A DNA stretch of 32,597 bases, from the NCBI GenBank assembly GCA_028284485.1, contig JANQRQ010000284.1:1-32597 (forward strand), given 5' to 3'. The notes beneath the pieces were generated by a model. That model saw nothing but the letters and a program-made list of their open reading frames with translations. It ran no database searches and was not told where the DNA came from. The translations under genes were made by a program, and so were the position numbers. Every line of letters starts with the position of its first letter. The first letter of the stretch is position 1. This DNA is from Planctomycetaceae bacterium (GTDB taxonomy: Bacteria > Planctomycetota > Planctomycetia > Planctomycetales > Planctomycetaceae). Below, one piece after another: positions 1 through 8,260 of this stretch.

Positions 1-700
1 TCTGGCCCGGCACTCGCGGATCGTTACGACACGCATCAACCACGACTAGTTTGAGCGACGCCTGCGATCGCCGCAGCTTCTCGTAAATGTTGTCGAGCGA
101 CACCAGCGTGGTCGCCACATCGAGCTGGGCTTCCGCCGGGCAGAAATAACTCGTCCCGCCGAAATGCACGCCATGCCCGCTGAGGGCGACCACCAGCATG
201 TCTCCCCGCTCGGCGAAACCGAGGACCAGTTCCAATTGCCGTTCGATGTTGCCTTTGAATGGCTTGAAGCGGTTCTCTTCCGCCTTATCGTGTAGCAGCT
301 TGATTTGCTTTTCGGGAAAACCGACCGCCACAAGCTGATCACGCAGCGCGACCATGTCGGCCCCGCAGTAATTCAGATCGGTCGCCTGGGCATAATCATC
401 GACGCCAACGAGTACCGCCCAACGCTGGCCTGAGAACTCGTCGGCAAGAGTAGAAGTAGTCGATCCCAAAACGATAGCGGCGGACGATATCAGACAGAAA
501 ACACCGATCCATCGTCGAAATCGAGGGATCTGTTTGGATTGGCAACGATACTCGGCACTGCTGGACAAGCCAGCAGTGGCACCCGCGCGGGAGTCAGGTT
601 TGAATTGCCGATGAAACTCCGCACTGCTGGACAAGCCAGCAGTGGCACCCACCGCCGGATTGGGATCGGGAATGATCTGACGCAATTCGTGTCCGAACAT
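1..700 (-). CDS. Caspase-like (peptidase C14) exported protein, 3' end cut by window edge
   Basis: The minus strand is open from ATG 700 to the window edge (233 codons, no stop), so the C-terminus is missing. The caspase p20-like fold is clear: a WAVLVGVDDYA strand, then the histidine motif ALSGHGVHFGG and the cysteine motif VVVDACRNDPR, so both members of the His-Cys dyad are present. It closely matches the N-terminal half of the caspase-FGE fusion at 2211-3965, so it may have the same fusion, but that part is not visible. ATG 700 has a good Shine-Dalgarno (GGGAG, 8-9 bases upstream). That start gives an odd 60-residue leader, with GATAGLSSSAE twice, encoded by the 30-bp palindromic repeats at 555-650. 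The leader precedes RFRRW and a hydrophobic stretch that looks like a signal peptide or anchor. A later non-ATG start, for example TTG near 570, would make it a normal signal peptide. It is divergent from the M23 peptidase gene. Confidence 0.85.
   Translation of the reverse strand, partial: MFGHELRQIIPDPNPAVGATAGLSSSAEFHRQFKPDSRAGATAGLSSSAEYRCQSKQIPRFRRWIGVFCLISSAAIVLGSTTSTLADEFSGQRWAVLVGVDDYAQATDLNYCGADMVALRDQLVAVGFPEKQIKLLHDKAEENRFKPFKGNIERQLELVLGFAERGDMLVVALSGHGVHFGGTSYFCPAEAQLDVATTLVSLDNIYEKLRRSQASLKLVVVDACRNDPRVPGQ
555..650. repeat. Two direct copies of a 30-bp palindromic (REP-like) repeat
   Basis: Identical 30-bp units lie at 555-584 and 621-650, with a 66-bp period. Each holds a perfect 9-bp inverted repeat, cactgctgg / ccagcagtg, around a 5-base loop (acaag). 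I recall this palindrome as a widespread dispersed repeat in planctomycete genomes; that is recollection, not a search. The 66-bp period is a multiple of three, and both copies lie in frame inside the probable 5' end of the caspase-like gene on the minus strand. Confidence 0.85.
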
Positions 701-941
701 CAATCGCTCTCCCGAATTGTTCTCTCCAGACAAACGGAAAGTCAGTGTCTCAGCTTATTTGACGACTCCAATCAAAGCCGTTGCGCGAGTTCGTGTCGAA
801 AATCTGATGGGATCCCCGATTTCGGCGCGCAACGAGCGTTGCGAGCCGCGTCTTCGTTGTTGATGGCAGCACATGGCCGCCAGCCAGATCGGCGAATGCA
901 TGTATGTCCCTTTGTACCAGAGAGATCGGGAGAAAGCAAAA

Positions 942-1709
942 ATGACTTCTTTCACAAATCGACACCGACAAACGGCATTGTGGGCCTTGGTTTTTGTGGC
1001 CGTGACCGCGAAATCTCTACCTGCCCAAACGCCCGGTCGCAGTAGTTTGCTCCCCAACCCGGTGCCCTCTGCCGGCGGTCGGGTGAACATCAGCGATCCT
1101 CAGCGTGGCCAAGGGGCCGGACGCTTCAACACCCCGCGCAACGGCGGACGAAATCACAATGGCGTCGATCTGACTGCACCAGTTGGAACGCCCGTGCAAG
1201 CCGCCCAAGGGGGTGTGGTGATTCGCAGCGAATCGTTCACTCCGCAACCCTATTCCACGGTTAATACGCCGCCGCTGCCGGGGATCGGCAATCGGTTTGA
1301 CGGTGCAGGCAATCGAATGAATGGGGCGGGCAACCGAGTCACAATCCAGCACGATGACGGAACGTATACCTCTTACTTCCACTTAGAGGGCGGTAATCAG
1401 CCTAGCGTTGGCGAGCGTGTGGTCCCCGGTCAGGTGATCGGCAACGTCGGTACCAGTGGCAACGTGCCTGAAAATGCCGATCCGCATCTGCATTTCGAGG
1501 TGCGCGATAACAACGGTAACCCGGTTGAGCCGCGATTCATTGAAACGTCACAACCTAGCCAGACCGCCGGGAACAATTCTCAGAACAACGACCGGCCTGC
1601 CGTTGCGAATCCGCCGTTACCCGAACCGGAACCGCGCAATAACCAGCCCGTCGTCCCCCGCCGACAACCCGGCACCGAGTTGCCGACCGCTTCGATCACG
1701 AAGCTTTGA
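942..1709 (+). CDS. Secreted M23 (LytM-type) zinc metallopeptidase
   Basis: The 255-residue protein probably cleaves peptidoglycan or other peptides outside the cytoplasm. ATG 942 was chosen over the in-frame ATG 873 because it has a GGGAG 9 bases upstream and starts directly with a signal peptide (residues 1-28, ending SLPAQ). The M23 domain spans about 58-200. Zinc ligands are visible as H72 and D76 (NHNGVDL) and H184 in PHLHFEV, with the usual catalytic His at 147 (SYFHLE). Between the two halves of the domain is an unusual insert at about 100-132 with three GNR-containing repeats (GIGNRFD, GAGNRMN, GAGNRVT). The C-terminal tail (203-255) is rich in Pro, Asn and Gln and of low complexity. 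Planctomycetes have an atypical thin peptidoglycan, so the substrate is uncertain. It is divergent from the caspase-like gene to its left. Confidence 0.9.
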   Translation: MTSFTNRHRQTALWALVFVAVTAKSLPAQTPGRSSLLPNPVPSAGGRVNISDPQRGQGAGRFNTPRNGGRNHNGVDLTAPVGTPVQAAQGGVVIRSESFTPQPYSTVNTPPLPGIGNRFDGAGNRMNGAGNRVTIQHDDGTYTSYFHLEGGNQPSVGERVVPGQVIGNVGTSGNVPENADPHLHFEVRDNNGNPVEPRFIETSQPSQTAGNNSQNNDRPAVANPPLPEPEPRNNQPVVPRRQPGTELPTASITKL

Positions 1710-2210
1710 GATTGTTCGTTGCCGTCCGCCCAACTTGAAGTTGTGCATTATCAGTAGTTTGATGCGACGACACGTGAGTGTGGGAGTGAGCAACTTCCAC
1801 TTTGGTAACCTGATACGTGAGCGAGAGATCGAGTTATGTCACTCTTGGTAACCCGACGCGTCAGCGAGGGAATGATGCTTTGCAGCATTGGTCAACCGAT
1901 CCGAAAGTGAGGGAGTTTGCGGTGTCGACGTCGGTGACTCGACACCTGAATCGAGAACGAAGTGCGGCTAATCGCTCTGACCTAATACCAATCGAGAGGT
2001 GAAGAAATTTCATCCCTCGCTGATGCGTCGGGTTACCACAAAGGTAGGTGCGCAACTTCAAGAAGCGCTCGCCAGGTCAAACTGTGGAACACCGTCGCTG
2101 CTGTAATCTCAGCAGAGTCGAATTCCGCTTGAGTGGTTCGGCGATCGCGGGTTTAATGTGATGGGAGACTTCACCACGAAGTCAGAATCGAAAGTGGAAA
2201 AGAATCGCCA
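1710..2210. other. Gene-free spacer holding inverted-repeat element 1
   Basis: No convincing gene lies between the M23 peptidase and the caspase-FGE gene. Short open frames here have no family signal. Most of the stretch is the repeat element described at 1734-2062. The remaining 150 bases (2063-2210) should hold the promoter of the downstream gene, but I see no clear -35/-10 pair. Confidence 0.6.
1734..2062. repeat. Inverted-repeat element 1 (MITE-like, composite)
   Basis: The ends are 14-bp inverted repeats with one mismatch: cttgaagttgtgca at 1734-1747 and tgcgcaacttcaag at 2049-2062. Inside are degenerate copies of a ggtaacccgacgcgtcagcgagg-type unit: direct at about 1803-1828 and 1847-1871, a weaker one near 1760, and an inverted one at 2012-2036. 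A ccaatcgagag motif is at 1989-1999. The right half, reverse-complemented, aligns along its length with the left half of the element at 4061-4220. No transposase is encoded. It could be a non-autonomous mobile element or a long dispersed repeat; the several internal copies suggest nested insertion or internal duplication. Confidence 0.7.
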
Positions 2211-3965
2211 ATGTTCAGCCACGCGAACTTATTCAAGTTCAAAATCAGCATCGTCACGATCGCGTTGTGCGTTTTCTCGGTTCCTGCGTCGGTTGAGGCG
2301 ACATCTTGGGCGATCCTGATCGGGGTGGACGATTACTTTCAGGCGCAGGACCTGAAGTACTGCGGAGCCGACCAGAACGCGCTGGCAGTTCGCTTGAAAC
2401 AATCGGGCTTCCCCGAAAAACAAGTCTTTCTGTTACACGACAAGGCGACCGACGGTCGTTACCGTCCCACCAAACGGAACATCGAAAAGCAATTGCAACT
2501 GGTGCTCGGATTGGTCGAGCGGGGCGACGTCGTGCTGCTTTCCTTTAGCGGACATGGGCTGCACTTTGGCGGCAAGAGTTACCTTTGTCCGAATGATGCC
2601 GAACTCGATGACCCCAACACGCTGATCAATACCGAAGCGGTCTACGATCTGCTGAAGCGCTGCCCGGCTTCGCTCAAAGTGTTGTTGGTCGATGCCTGCC
2701 GCAACGATCCGCGACCCGGTGGACAGCGCAGCTTGACTGCCACAAACGAATCGACAGCCTTGGCCCGTTCATTTCAGGAAGCAACGCCGGAGGGGATCGT
2801 GCTGCTCAACAGTTGTGCGCCGGGTGAGATCTCCTGGGAAGAGGAAGAGTTCGGCCATGGCGTCTTCATGAACTTCGTGCTGGGAGGTCTGAAGGGAGAG
2901 GCGGATGGAAACAGCGACGGCGCGGTGTCGCTAGCCGAATTGGCCCGATACGCGAATTTGAACACCAAGGTGCATGTCGCTCGCCGATACAACGATTCGC
3001 AGCGGCCCTTTATCACCAACGAGTCCACCCTCGATGCACTCGACTTCAAGTTTTCGATCGGGTCGCCAGGTGCGGCCGAACTGATCACGAATTCGATCGG
3101 GATGAAGCTGAAGCTGATCCCCGCTGGTGAGTTCATGATGGGGAGCAGTATCAGCGCGGAGGAAGTCGAGCGGCAATTCAAAGCCTTTGAAGCGGACGCA
3201 CAGTCTCACTCTGGCGAGCAACCGCGACACCGCGTGCGGATTACCAGACCGTTCTATTTGGGAGTACATGAAGTAACGGTCGGGCAATTTAGGCGTTTCG
3301 TGAATTCCGCCGGCTACGAAACGGAACCGGAGTCAGACAGCAAGGGTGCTCACGGCTGGAATGAGTTCGAACGCAAATTCGAAGGCCCCGACCCCAAGTA
3401 CAATTGGCGAAATTCCGGGTTCGTACAAACCGATTCGCACCCGGTGGTCAACGTAACCTGGAACGACGCGGTCGCGTTTTGCAAATGGCTAAGTCGCCAG
3501 GAAGAAGTTCAGTACCGGCTGCCGACCGAGGCGGAGTGGGAATACGCCTGCCGGGCCGGCACGACGACGTTGTTTTACAACGGCAACGATCCGGAAAGCC
3601 TGGCCCAGGTCGGAAATGTGGCTGACGGGACGTTTGGAGCGAAGTTCTCGGCCTGGAAACCGATCTCAGCCCGCGATGGTTATGTGTTCACCGCGCCGTC
3701 GGGCCGGTTTCAACCGAATAGCTTCGGCCTCTACGACATGCATGGAAACGTCAATGAATGGTGCAGCGATTGGTATGGAGTGGATTATTACGAAACATCT
3801 CCGATCACTGCCCCCAGCGGTCCGGACTCTGGCTCCTTTCGGGTACTTCGGGGTGGGTCGTGGCATAGCGATCCGGATGGTCTTCGTTCCGCGTTTCGCA
3901 ACCGGTCCTCACCCGAAGACCGTTTCGTCTTCGTCGGTTTCCGCGTCGTGCGAGTGGTGGAGTAG
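2211..3965 (+). CDS. Exported caspase-like protease fused to FGE-sulfatase (SUMF1) domain
   Basis: 584 residues. A signal peptide (1-30, ending ASVEA) is followed by a C14 caspase domain (about 32-280) with H115 in SFSGHGLHFGG and C163 in LLVDACRNDPR. An FGE-sulfatase/SUMF1 domain follows (about 293-582), with MGSS (310-313), EVTVGQF, HPVVNVTWNDAVAFCKW, RLPTEAEWEYACRAG, LYDMHGNVNEW and RVLRGGSW ending in VGFRVV. In true formylglycine-generating enzymes two cysteines follow the RGGS motif; here that segment reads GGSWHSDPDGLRSAFRN with none. So the domain is probably a binding or scaffold module rather than a sulfatase activator. Such fusions are typical of planctomycetes and presumably act outside the cytoplasm; the substrate is unknown. 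The gene stands alone between two related inverted-repeat elements and is convergent with the WD40-caspase gene. Confidence 0.93.
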   Translation: MFSHANLFKFKISIVTIALCVFSVPASVEATSWAILIGVDDYFQAQDLKYCGADQNALAVRLKQSGFPEKQVFLLHDKATDGRYRPTKRNIEKQLQLVLGLVERGDVVLLSFSGHGLHFGGKSYLCPNDAELDDPNTLINTEAVYDLLKRCPASLKVLLVDACRNDPRPGGQRSLTATNESTALARSFQEATPEGIVLLNSCAPGEISWEEEEFGHGVFMNFVLGGLKGEADGNSDGAVSLAELARYANLNTKVHVARRYNDSQRPFITNESTLDALDFKFSIGSPGAAELITNSIGMKLKLIPAGEFMMGSSISAEEVERQFKAFEADAQSHSGEQPRHRVRITRPFYLGVHEVTVGQFRRFVNSAGYETEPESDSKGAHGWNEFERKFEGPDPKYNWRNSGFVQTDSHPVVNVTWNDAVAFCKWLSRQEEVQYRLPTEAEWEYACRAGTTTLFYNGNDPESLAQVGNVADGTFGAKFSAWKPISARDGYVFTAPSGRFQPNSFGLYDMHGNVNEWCSDWYGVDYYETSPITAPSGPDSGSFRVLRGGSWHSDPDGLRSAFRNRSSPEDRFVFVGFRVVRVVE

Positions 3966-4412
3966 CTGTTTCTCGTTTCCGACGCGCTATATCTGATGAA
4001 CCGCGCGTTGAAAACTGACGTGCCAGTGAAGGCAAACCGGAAGAATCTTTCGGCCGCGCTTTTCGAAGTTGCGCATGTTCAACTTAGGTAACCCGACACG
4101 TAAGTGAGGGACCAAGTTATTCAACTCTCGATTGGTATTGAAACGGAGCATTTGCTCCAACGATTCTCGAACTGTACGAGAGTTGATGATCCAAAGGCCG
4201 CGAAATGCGCAACTTCAAAACTCACGCTTTAGGATTGAATTATCACGACCGGCGCATTGCGGCTTTCGAAGATTCCTATTTCGTACGACGGGGCCCGCAA
4301 GCTAGCGCTTTGCGGCTCAGGAAGATTGCTCTTCCGAGCGTTTCCATCTGCACCGCCGTCTGCTCAATCGCGAACTTGGCCAAGACAGATCGATGCGGCT
4401 GCACCGACACCT
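3966..4412. other. Spacer between convergent caspase genes, holding element 2
   Basis: No gene is supported here. The spacer separates the stop codons of two convergent caspase-family genes. Its core is the structured 160-bp inverted-repeat element at 4061-4220. A hairpin-rich element between convergent stops could also terminate transcription in both directions, but there is no clear T-tract. Confidence 0.55.
4061..4220. repeat. Inverted-repeat element 2 (MITE-like, 160 bp)
   Basis: The terminal inverted repeats are 16 bp with one mismatch (4061-4076 and 4205-4220, inner core gaagttgcgcat perfect). Nested inside are a perfect 10-bp inverted repeat (tcaactctcg 4121-4130, cgagagttga 4177-4186) and a central hairpin (ggagca 4145-4150, tgctcc 4153-4158). 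It carries the same ggtaacccgac...gtgaggga unit and ctcgattggtatt motif as the element at 1734-2062. No coding capacity. As RNA or single-stranded DNA it would fold into a long multi-level hairpin. Confidence 0.75.
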
Positions 4413-7400
4413 TCAATCCGAAATCGGCAAAAGTGGAAAATTGCTTCCGGCGGCGTTGGCTTCTACGAATTGTTCCTCACCCAAATAGAGCCGGGTGATG
4501 TTCGGCACTTTGTCCTGCGCGTAGTTGAACCATTCACGGATGTCGAGCGTTTTGTCGTCGGGCGAGCGAATCGGCTGGTTCCGCAGCGGGCCGGGGACTG
4601 GGGCGCCGGCACCGGCGAGCAGCGTGTAACTCAACACGCCATGTTCAAGATCTTCAATTTCGTGCGCTTCAGCCGACGCAGCGGTCGCGGCAATGATAAA
4701 CGTGCCGGTCGCGCGGGACATCCGTTCGAGTGCTCCCCGGAAGGCGAACGGATTGCGGGCCGTGCGCGTCAAGGCGACCGCGCCGCCCGATTGACAGGTG
4801 TCGTAGATCAACACCCGCTTGAGGGCCGGCACTTTCCCCAGCGCTTCGTTCAATTCGTCCCCCGGTAAACCTTGGCGACGGATGTCTTCTTCGAGTCGCT
4901 CGGCGGTGCCGACAAATTCGTGCGGCAGAAAATAGTACCGTTGTCCGACCATCGTGCCATGCCCTGCCAGGAACAACACGAACGTATCCTGCGGCTGCGC
5001 GACGGCGGCGACTTGGCCAATCGTGCTGAGGATTCCCTCGCGGGTGGCGTCTTCATCGAGGACGCGGGTGACCTTCACGTTTCCATCGCCGTATAAGGCC
5101 GGACCGCGGGTCTGGAACATCGCAGCCATCGATTCGGCATCGGCCTTGGCAAAACGCAGCCGCATGGTGTCTTCTGCGTATTGACTCACGCCGACCGCCA
5201 CCAAATGCAGCGTGGGATTGGCGAGCGGCTTAGCATAATTCAATACGAGCCGGGCCGGTTCGCTTTCCCAGGACCCGTCTTCACTGGCAGAAAAGACTTC
5301 GATTTCATTCGTTCCTTCGACCAGCGAAACGGTGAAGGAGCGTTGTAGCTGGTTGCCGTTTTGTTGCGATTCGCCGGGGCTGATCACGCGGGCCCCGTTG
5401 TGCAACAGCCAGGGCGGTTTGATTCCGCCGCCGCGGTCGGTCACTTTGACCGATAGCTTTACGTTCAGTTCATTGACGGTATCGGAACTTGGCTTGTCGA
5501 CCCATTCCACATCGGGGGCGGCAACGCGTGCGAATTCCTGGGTGGGGAGCGGACGCTCGCCGTTGTCGATCGCTGTCATCAAACCGGGGTAATAGAAGTC
5601 CTGATAGAAGCGATCAGCGGGGACGACATTTAGCCCACCACCGACGCGAAAGGCAACCTCACGCCGTGCGACGGCTGTTCCGTCGAACAGTCCCTCGGGG
5701 GTTGTGGCGAGCCATTCGGTCGGCGGTTTGTCAGCGTCGGTTTTGACGCGAGTCCAGCGAACGAGTTCGCGCTGCGTATCGACGTCCCAAATCCGCAAAG
5801 GTTGCCCCGGCCCTATTGTGATAAGTCGATCTCCGTCCGGGTTGAGCGCTGCCAACCCTTTCGAGATATCGAACATCAACGACTGACCTGTGGCGACATC
5901 CCAGACTGTAGCGCCGGTCCTGTTCGAGCTTTCCTCGGCGAACAAGCGACGACTGTCGGCCGAGAACCGCAGCGCCGATCGGCTTCCCACATACCCACTA
6001 AGCGTCTTGATGTAGCGGCCGCTCTGTAGGTCCCACAGCAGGACAACACTGTTCTTCCAGTTTCCGTCATTCAATACGGCTTGTCCGGTGGCAGCGTATC
6101 GTCCATCGGGTGAAATCGCGAAGGATGCTTGTGTGTAGTAGTTTTCGTCCTTTGTGGTCGACAGCGTGTGCAGGATACGTTTCCGTTCGACATCCCAAAT
6201 CTCGCCGTGATTGAATCGATTGCGTGCGTTGTCATATTCGGTGATGGCGCGAGTCAATAGATAGCGACCATCGCGGCTGAGCGCCGCATCAAACGCGTAC
6301 TCGTCCGGTCCAAAGTTCCCTCGGAACTGTCCGGTATCGCATTCCCAAACATGAACAGTGCCCGGAACAGTCACCGCGATCGATCCAGAATAGTCAGTGC
6401 GAATAACTCTGTAGAATCGCGGAACCGAAAAGTCATTGATGAGCCGGCGAGATTTCTGATCAAAGACCAGGATGCGGTCTCTGTCGTCAGCTTCGTGTTC
6501 TCCACGATACAAAACTCGCTTGCCATCTGGAGATACGGTACATCCAAAGAGTCGTTTACCGTTTGGATCTTCAAAACTCTTACCTGGCTGCCCCGTACGA
6601 ACATTGAACGATTCTCCTCCGTAGAATACGACTTCGTCTGTTCCGGGTACGAATTCCAGATCACTTTCGCCCTGTTTTGACTGCGCTACGCTTGTCGAAG
6701 ATTTCAGCGATGGCAAGTCATATAGCGTACCGCCGCTATATAGTTGCTCAGCTTTGCGCGAAACGGCTAATGGGTAACCGTATCCGTCAACGTTCACGAG
6801 GTCGCTTGTCGAGAGATCGGCGAGCGAAAGTCGCGCTAATCGGCTTTGATCCTCTTCACGAAATAGGATATAGAGTTCACCGTCATTCGAGGACAATGCG
6901 AGCCGCCGCGCCTGTGTCGTTTCGCGTTGCGAAATCAACTCTCCGGTTTCGGCATTCCAGATGGCAATTCGGGACTGGTCTTCATCCGTATCCGATAGGG
7001 GACCGATTGTGATCAGCCGCTTTCCCGACCGATTGTAAATGGCATCTGTTACTTTTCCCGTGGAGAACACAGCCACTTCGGATCCTGTCGACATTTCCCA
7101 GGCGACACATACCTTTTGCTCTTCAAGCCACGGCGCTGGAATCCCCAACAGAATCTGACCGGTGTGATCGAATCGAATCTTGTAGATATTGCCGTTGAAT
7201 TTATTGGATTTCAAACTGCGGATTCGTCTGCCGTTACTCAGACTCCATATGTCGACGGTTTCGTCGTAATTCGCTGTGGCAGCATAACGGTGGTCCGGGC
7301 TGATCTCCATTGCGGTAGAAGTGCCGATTTGCACTGACCCAACGGGTCGCCCGCTATCTCGGTCCCAAGTGATCAATTCACTATCGTCGGAACTAGTCGT

Positions 7401-7940
7401 AGTGTTGCCATGGGCTGTATAGATCTGTCGGCCGTCGGTGGAAAATCCGAAACCGTCCAAATCTCGTCCCAACCCGTACCGGCGGAGTACGCGGAGTGTC
7501 TTGGCATCGAGCAACGTTGCCGCATCACCGTCTGAGGCCAGTAGGTAATGCCCGTCCGGACTGAAAACTGCATTGAGTCCCGTATCGACCGACTGCACGA
7601 CAAGTTCCGGTTGATTGGCCGTACCGAAATCGACTTCCACCCGCCGACCGCGCGATAGCACGACACTTCGCGATTTGACCGAGCCGTTCGGCAATGCCGC
7701 TTCGAGCTTATAGATGTAGCTTCGGCCGGCCGGAAACGGCGACATGGTAAACACACGCCGCGTCGCTGCATATGCAGTGCCATTCACGGAGATCACCGCA
7801 CCCTCAGGAGCGCTCACGACAATTTCTGCCGCGTCGGAGGCGAGTCGGTTGGTCTGCGCGTGAGCCGAGGGAAGACCATCGCCACTACTGAAGCCGATCA
7901 GGCAGAATGCCGCCCCCCATGCACATAGACGATTGGACAT
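4413..7940 (-). CDS. Exported TIGR03000-like / WD40 repeat / caspase-like protein
   Basis: 1175 residues. A signal peptide (about 1-28, ending SAHA) is followed by a TIGR03000-like domain (about 37-105; EGAVISVNGTAY, PFPAGRSYIYKLEA). Then comes a long WD40-type beta-propeller region (about 110-720, perhaps two propellers) with many FSPDG-like, SPDGRYAATG-like and IWDVE-like units, a linker with beta-sandwich character (about 770-900), and a C-terminal caspase domain (about 905-1090). Catalytic residues are H994 in LFLAGHGTM and C1049 in IYDTCQSGGA. WD40 regions often mediate partner binding, and WD40-caspase fusions are known in cyanobacteria and planctomycetes. ATG 7940 has a GGAG 6 bases upstream. 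Transcription is leftward and convergent with the caspase-FGE gene. Substrate and activation trigger are unknown. Confidence 0.93.
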   Translation of the reverse strand: MSNRLCAWGAAFCLIGFSSGDGLPSAHAQTNRLASDAAEIVVSAPEGAVISVNGTAYAATRRVFTMSPFPAGRSYIYKLEAALPNGSVKSRSVVLSRGRRVEVDFGTANQPELVVQSVDTGLNAVFSPDGHYLLASDGDAATLLDAKTLRVLRRYGLGRDLDGFGFSTDGRQIYTAHGNTTTSSDDSELITWDRDSGRPVGSVQIGTSTAMEISPDHRYAATANYDETVDIWSLSNGRRIRSLKSNKFNGNIYKIRFDHTGQILLGIPAPWLEEQKVCVAWEMSTGSEVAVFSTGKVTDAIYNRSGKRLITIGPLSDTDEDQSRIAIWNAETGELISQRETTQARRLALSSNDGELYILFREEDQSRLARLSLADLSTSDLVNVDGYGYPLAVSRKAEQLYSGGTLYDLPSLKSSTSVAQSKQGESDLEFVPGTDEVVFYGGESFNVRTGQPGKSFEDPNGKRLFGCTVSPDGKRVLYRGEHEADDRDRILVFDQKSRRLINDFSVPRFYRVIRTDYSGSIAVTVPGTVHVWECDTGQFRGNFGPDEYAFDAALSRDGRYLLTRAITEYDNARNRFNHGEIWDVERKRILHTLSTTKDENYYTQASFAISPDGRYAATGQAVLNDGNWKNSVVLLWDLQSGRYIKTLSGYVGSRSALRFSADSRRLFAEESSNRTGATVWDVATGQSLMFDISKGLAALNPDGDRLITIGPGQPLRIWDVDTQRELVRWTRVKTDADKPPTEWLATTPEGLFDGTAVARREVAFRVGGGLNVVPADRFYQDFYYPGLMTAIDNGERPLPTQEFARVAAPDVEWVDKPSSDTVNELNVKLSVKVTDRGGGIKPPWLLHNGARVISPGESQQNGNQLQRSFTVSLVEGTNEIEVFSASEDGSWESEPARLVLNYAKPLANPTLHLVAVGVSQYAEDTMRLRFAKADAESMAAMFQTRGPALYGDGNVKVTRVLDEDATREGILSTIGQVAAVAQPQDTFVLFLAGHGTMVGQRYYFLPHEFVGTAERLEEDIRRQGLPGDELNEALGKVPALKRVLIYDTCQSGGAVALTRTARNPFAFRGALERMSRATGTFIIAATAASAEAHEIEDLEHGVLSYTLLAGAGAPVPGPLRNQPIRSPDDKTLDIREWFNYAQDKVPNITRLYLGEEQFVEANAAGSNFPLLPISD

Positions 7941-7966
7941 ATGTCACTCCGCACTGACTTGTCGAA

Positions 7967-7993
7967 CGATACGCTCGTCAAATTATCGTATCG
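7967..7993. promoter_or_regulatory. Inverted repeat upstream of the WD40-caspase gene, possible operator
   Basis: Perfect 7-bp arms cgatacg (7967-7973) and cgtatcg (7987-7993) with a 13-base spacer lie 27-53 bases upstream of the start at 7940. The position fits a repressor or activator site. No matching site was found in front of the other caspase genes. Confidence 0.35.
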
Positions 7994-8224
7994 CGTGTAA
8001 TCGAATCGAGCAAAAGAAATCATCGCACGCCGTTGCAGTCCACGAGCGGAGATGTGATGAAGCGAGTCGGTTTTGAAAAGCGGTGCAGAATGCGGTGCAA
8101 ATTTTTCACGAAATGGCAGTCAAACGGTGCGTGACACGAGCGGTCAGAATGTACCAGAAGAGCACAAATACCAATCGAAAACCGTGGCAATCGCAGGCTC
8201 AAACAGGCATTGCTCCAAAGAAAA

Positions 8225-8256
8225 CAGGGCTTCCGGAATGTCCTCCGAAAGCCCTG
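8225..8256 (-). repeat. Second copy of the tRNA-Val downstream hairpin
   Basis: A hairpin with 13-bp arms (one mismatch): 8225-8237 and 8244-8256. It matches the hairpin downstream of tRNA-Val at 13368-13399 and sits at the same distance from the tRNA 3' end. It forms part of a direct repeat about 80 bp long, 5143 bp apart. Confidence 0.8.
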
Positions 8257-8260
8257 CGAG

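Noticed and set aside
539..1045. Plus-strand open frame over the 30-bp repeats (AGQASSGT repeated)
   Set aside because: It is antisense to the probable 5' end of the caspase gene, overlaps the M23 gene in another frame and has no family signal.
4257..4868. 203-codon plus-strand frame
   Set aside because: Lies opposite the well-supported caspase domain of the WD40-caspase gene; a shadow with no motifs.
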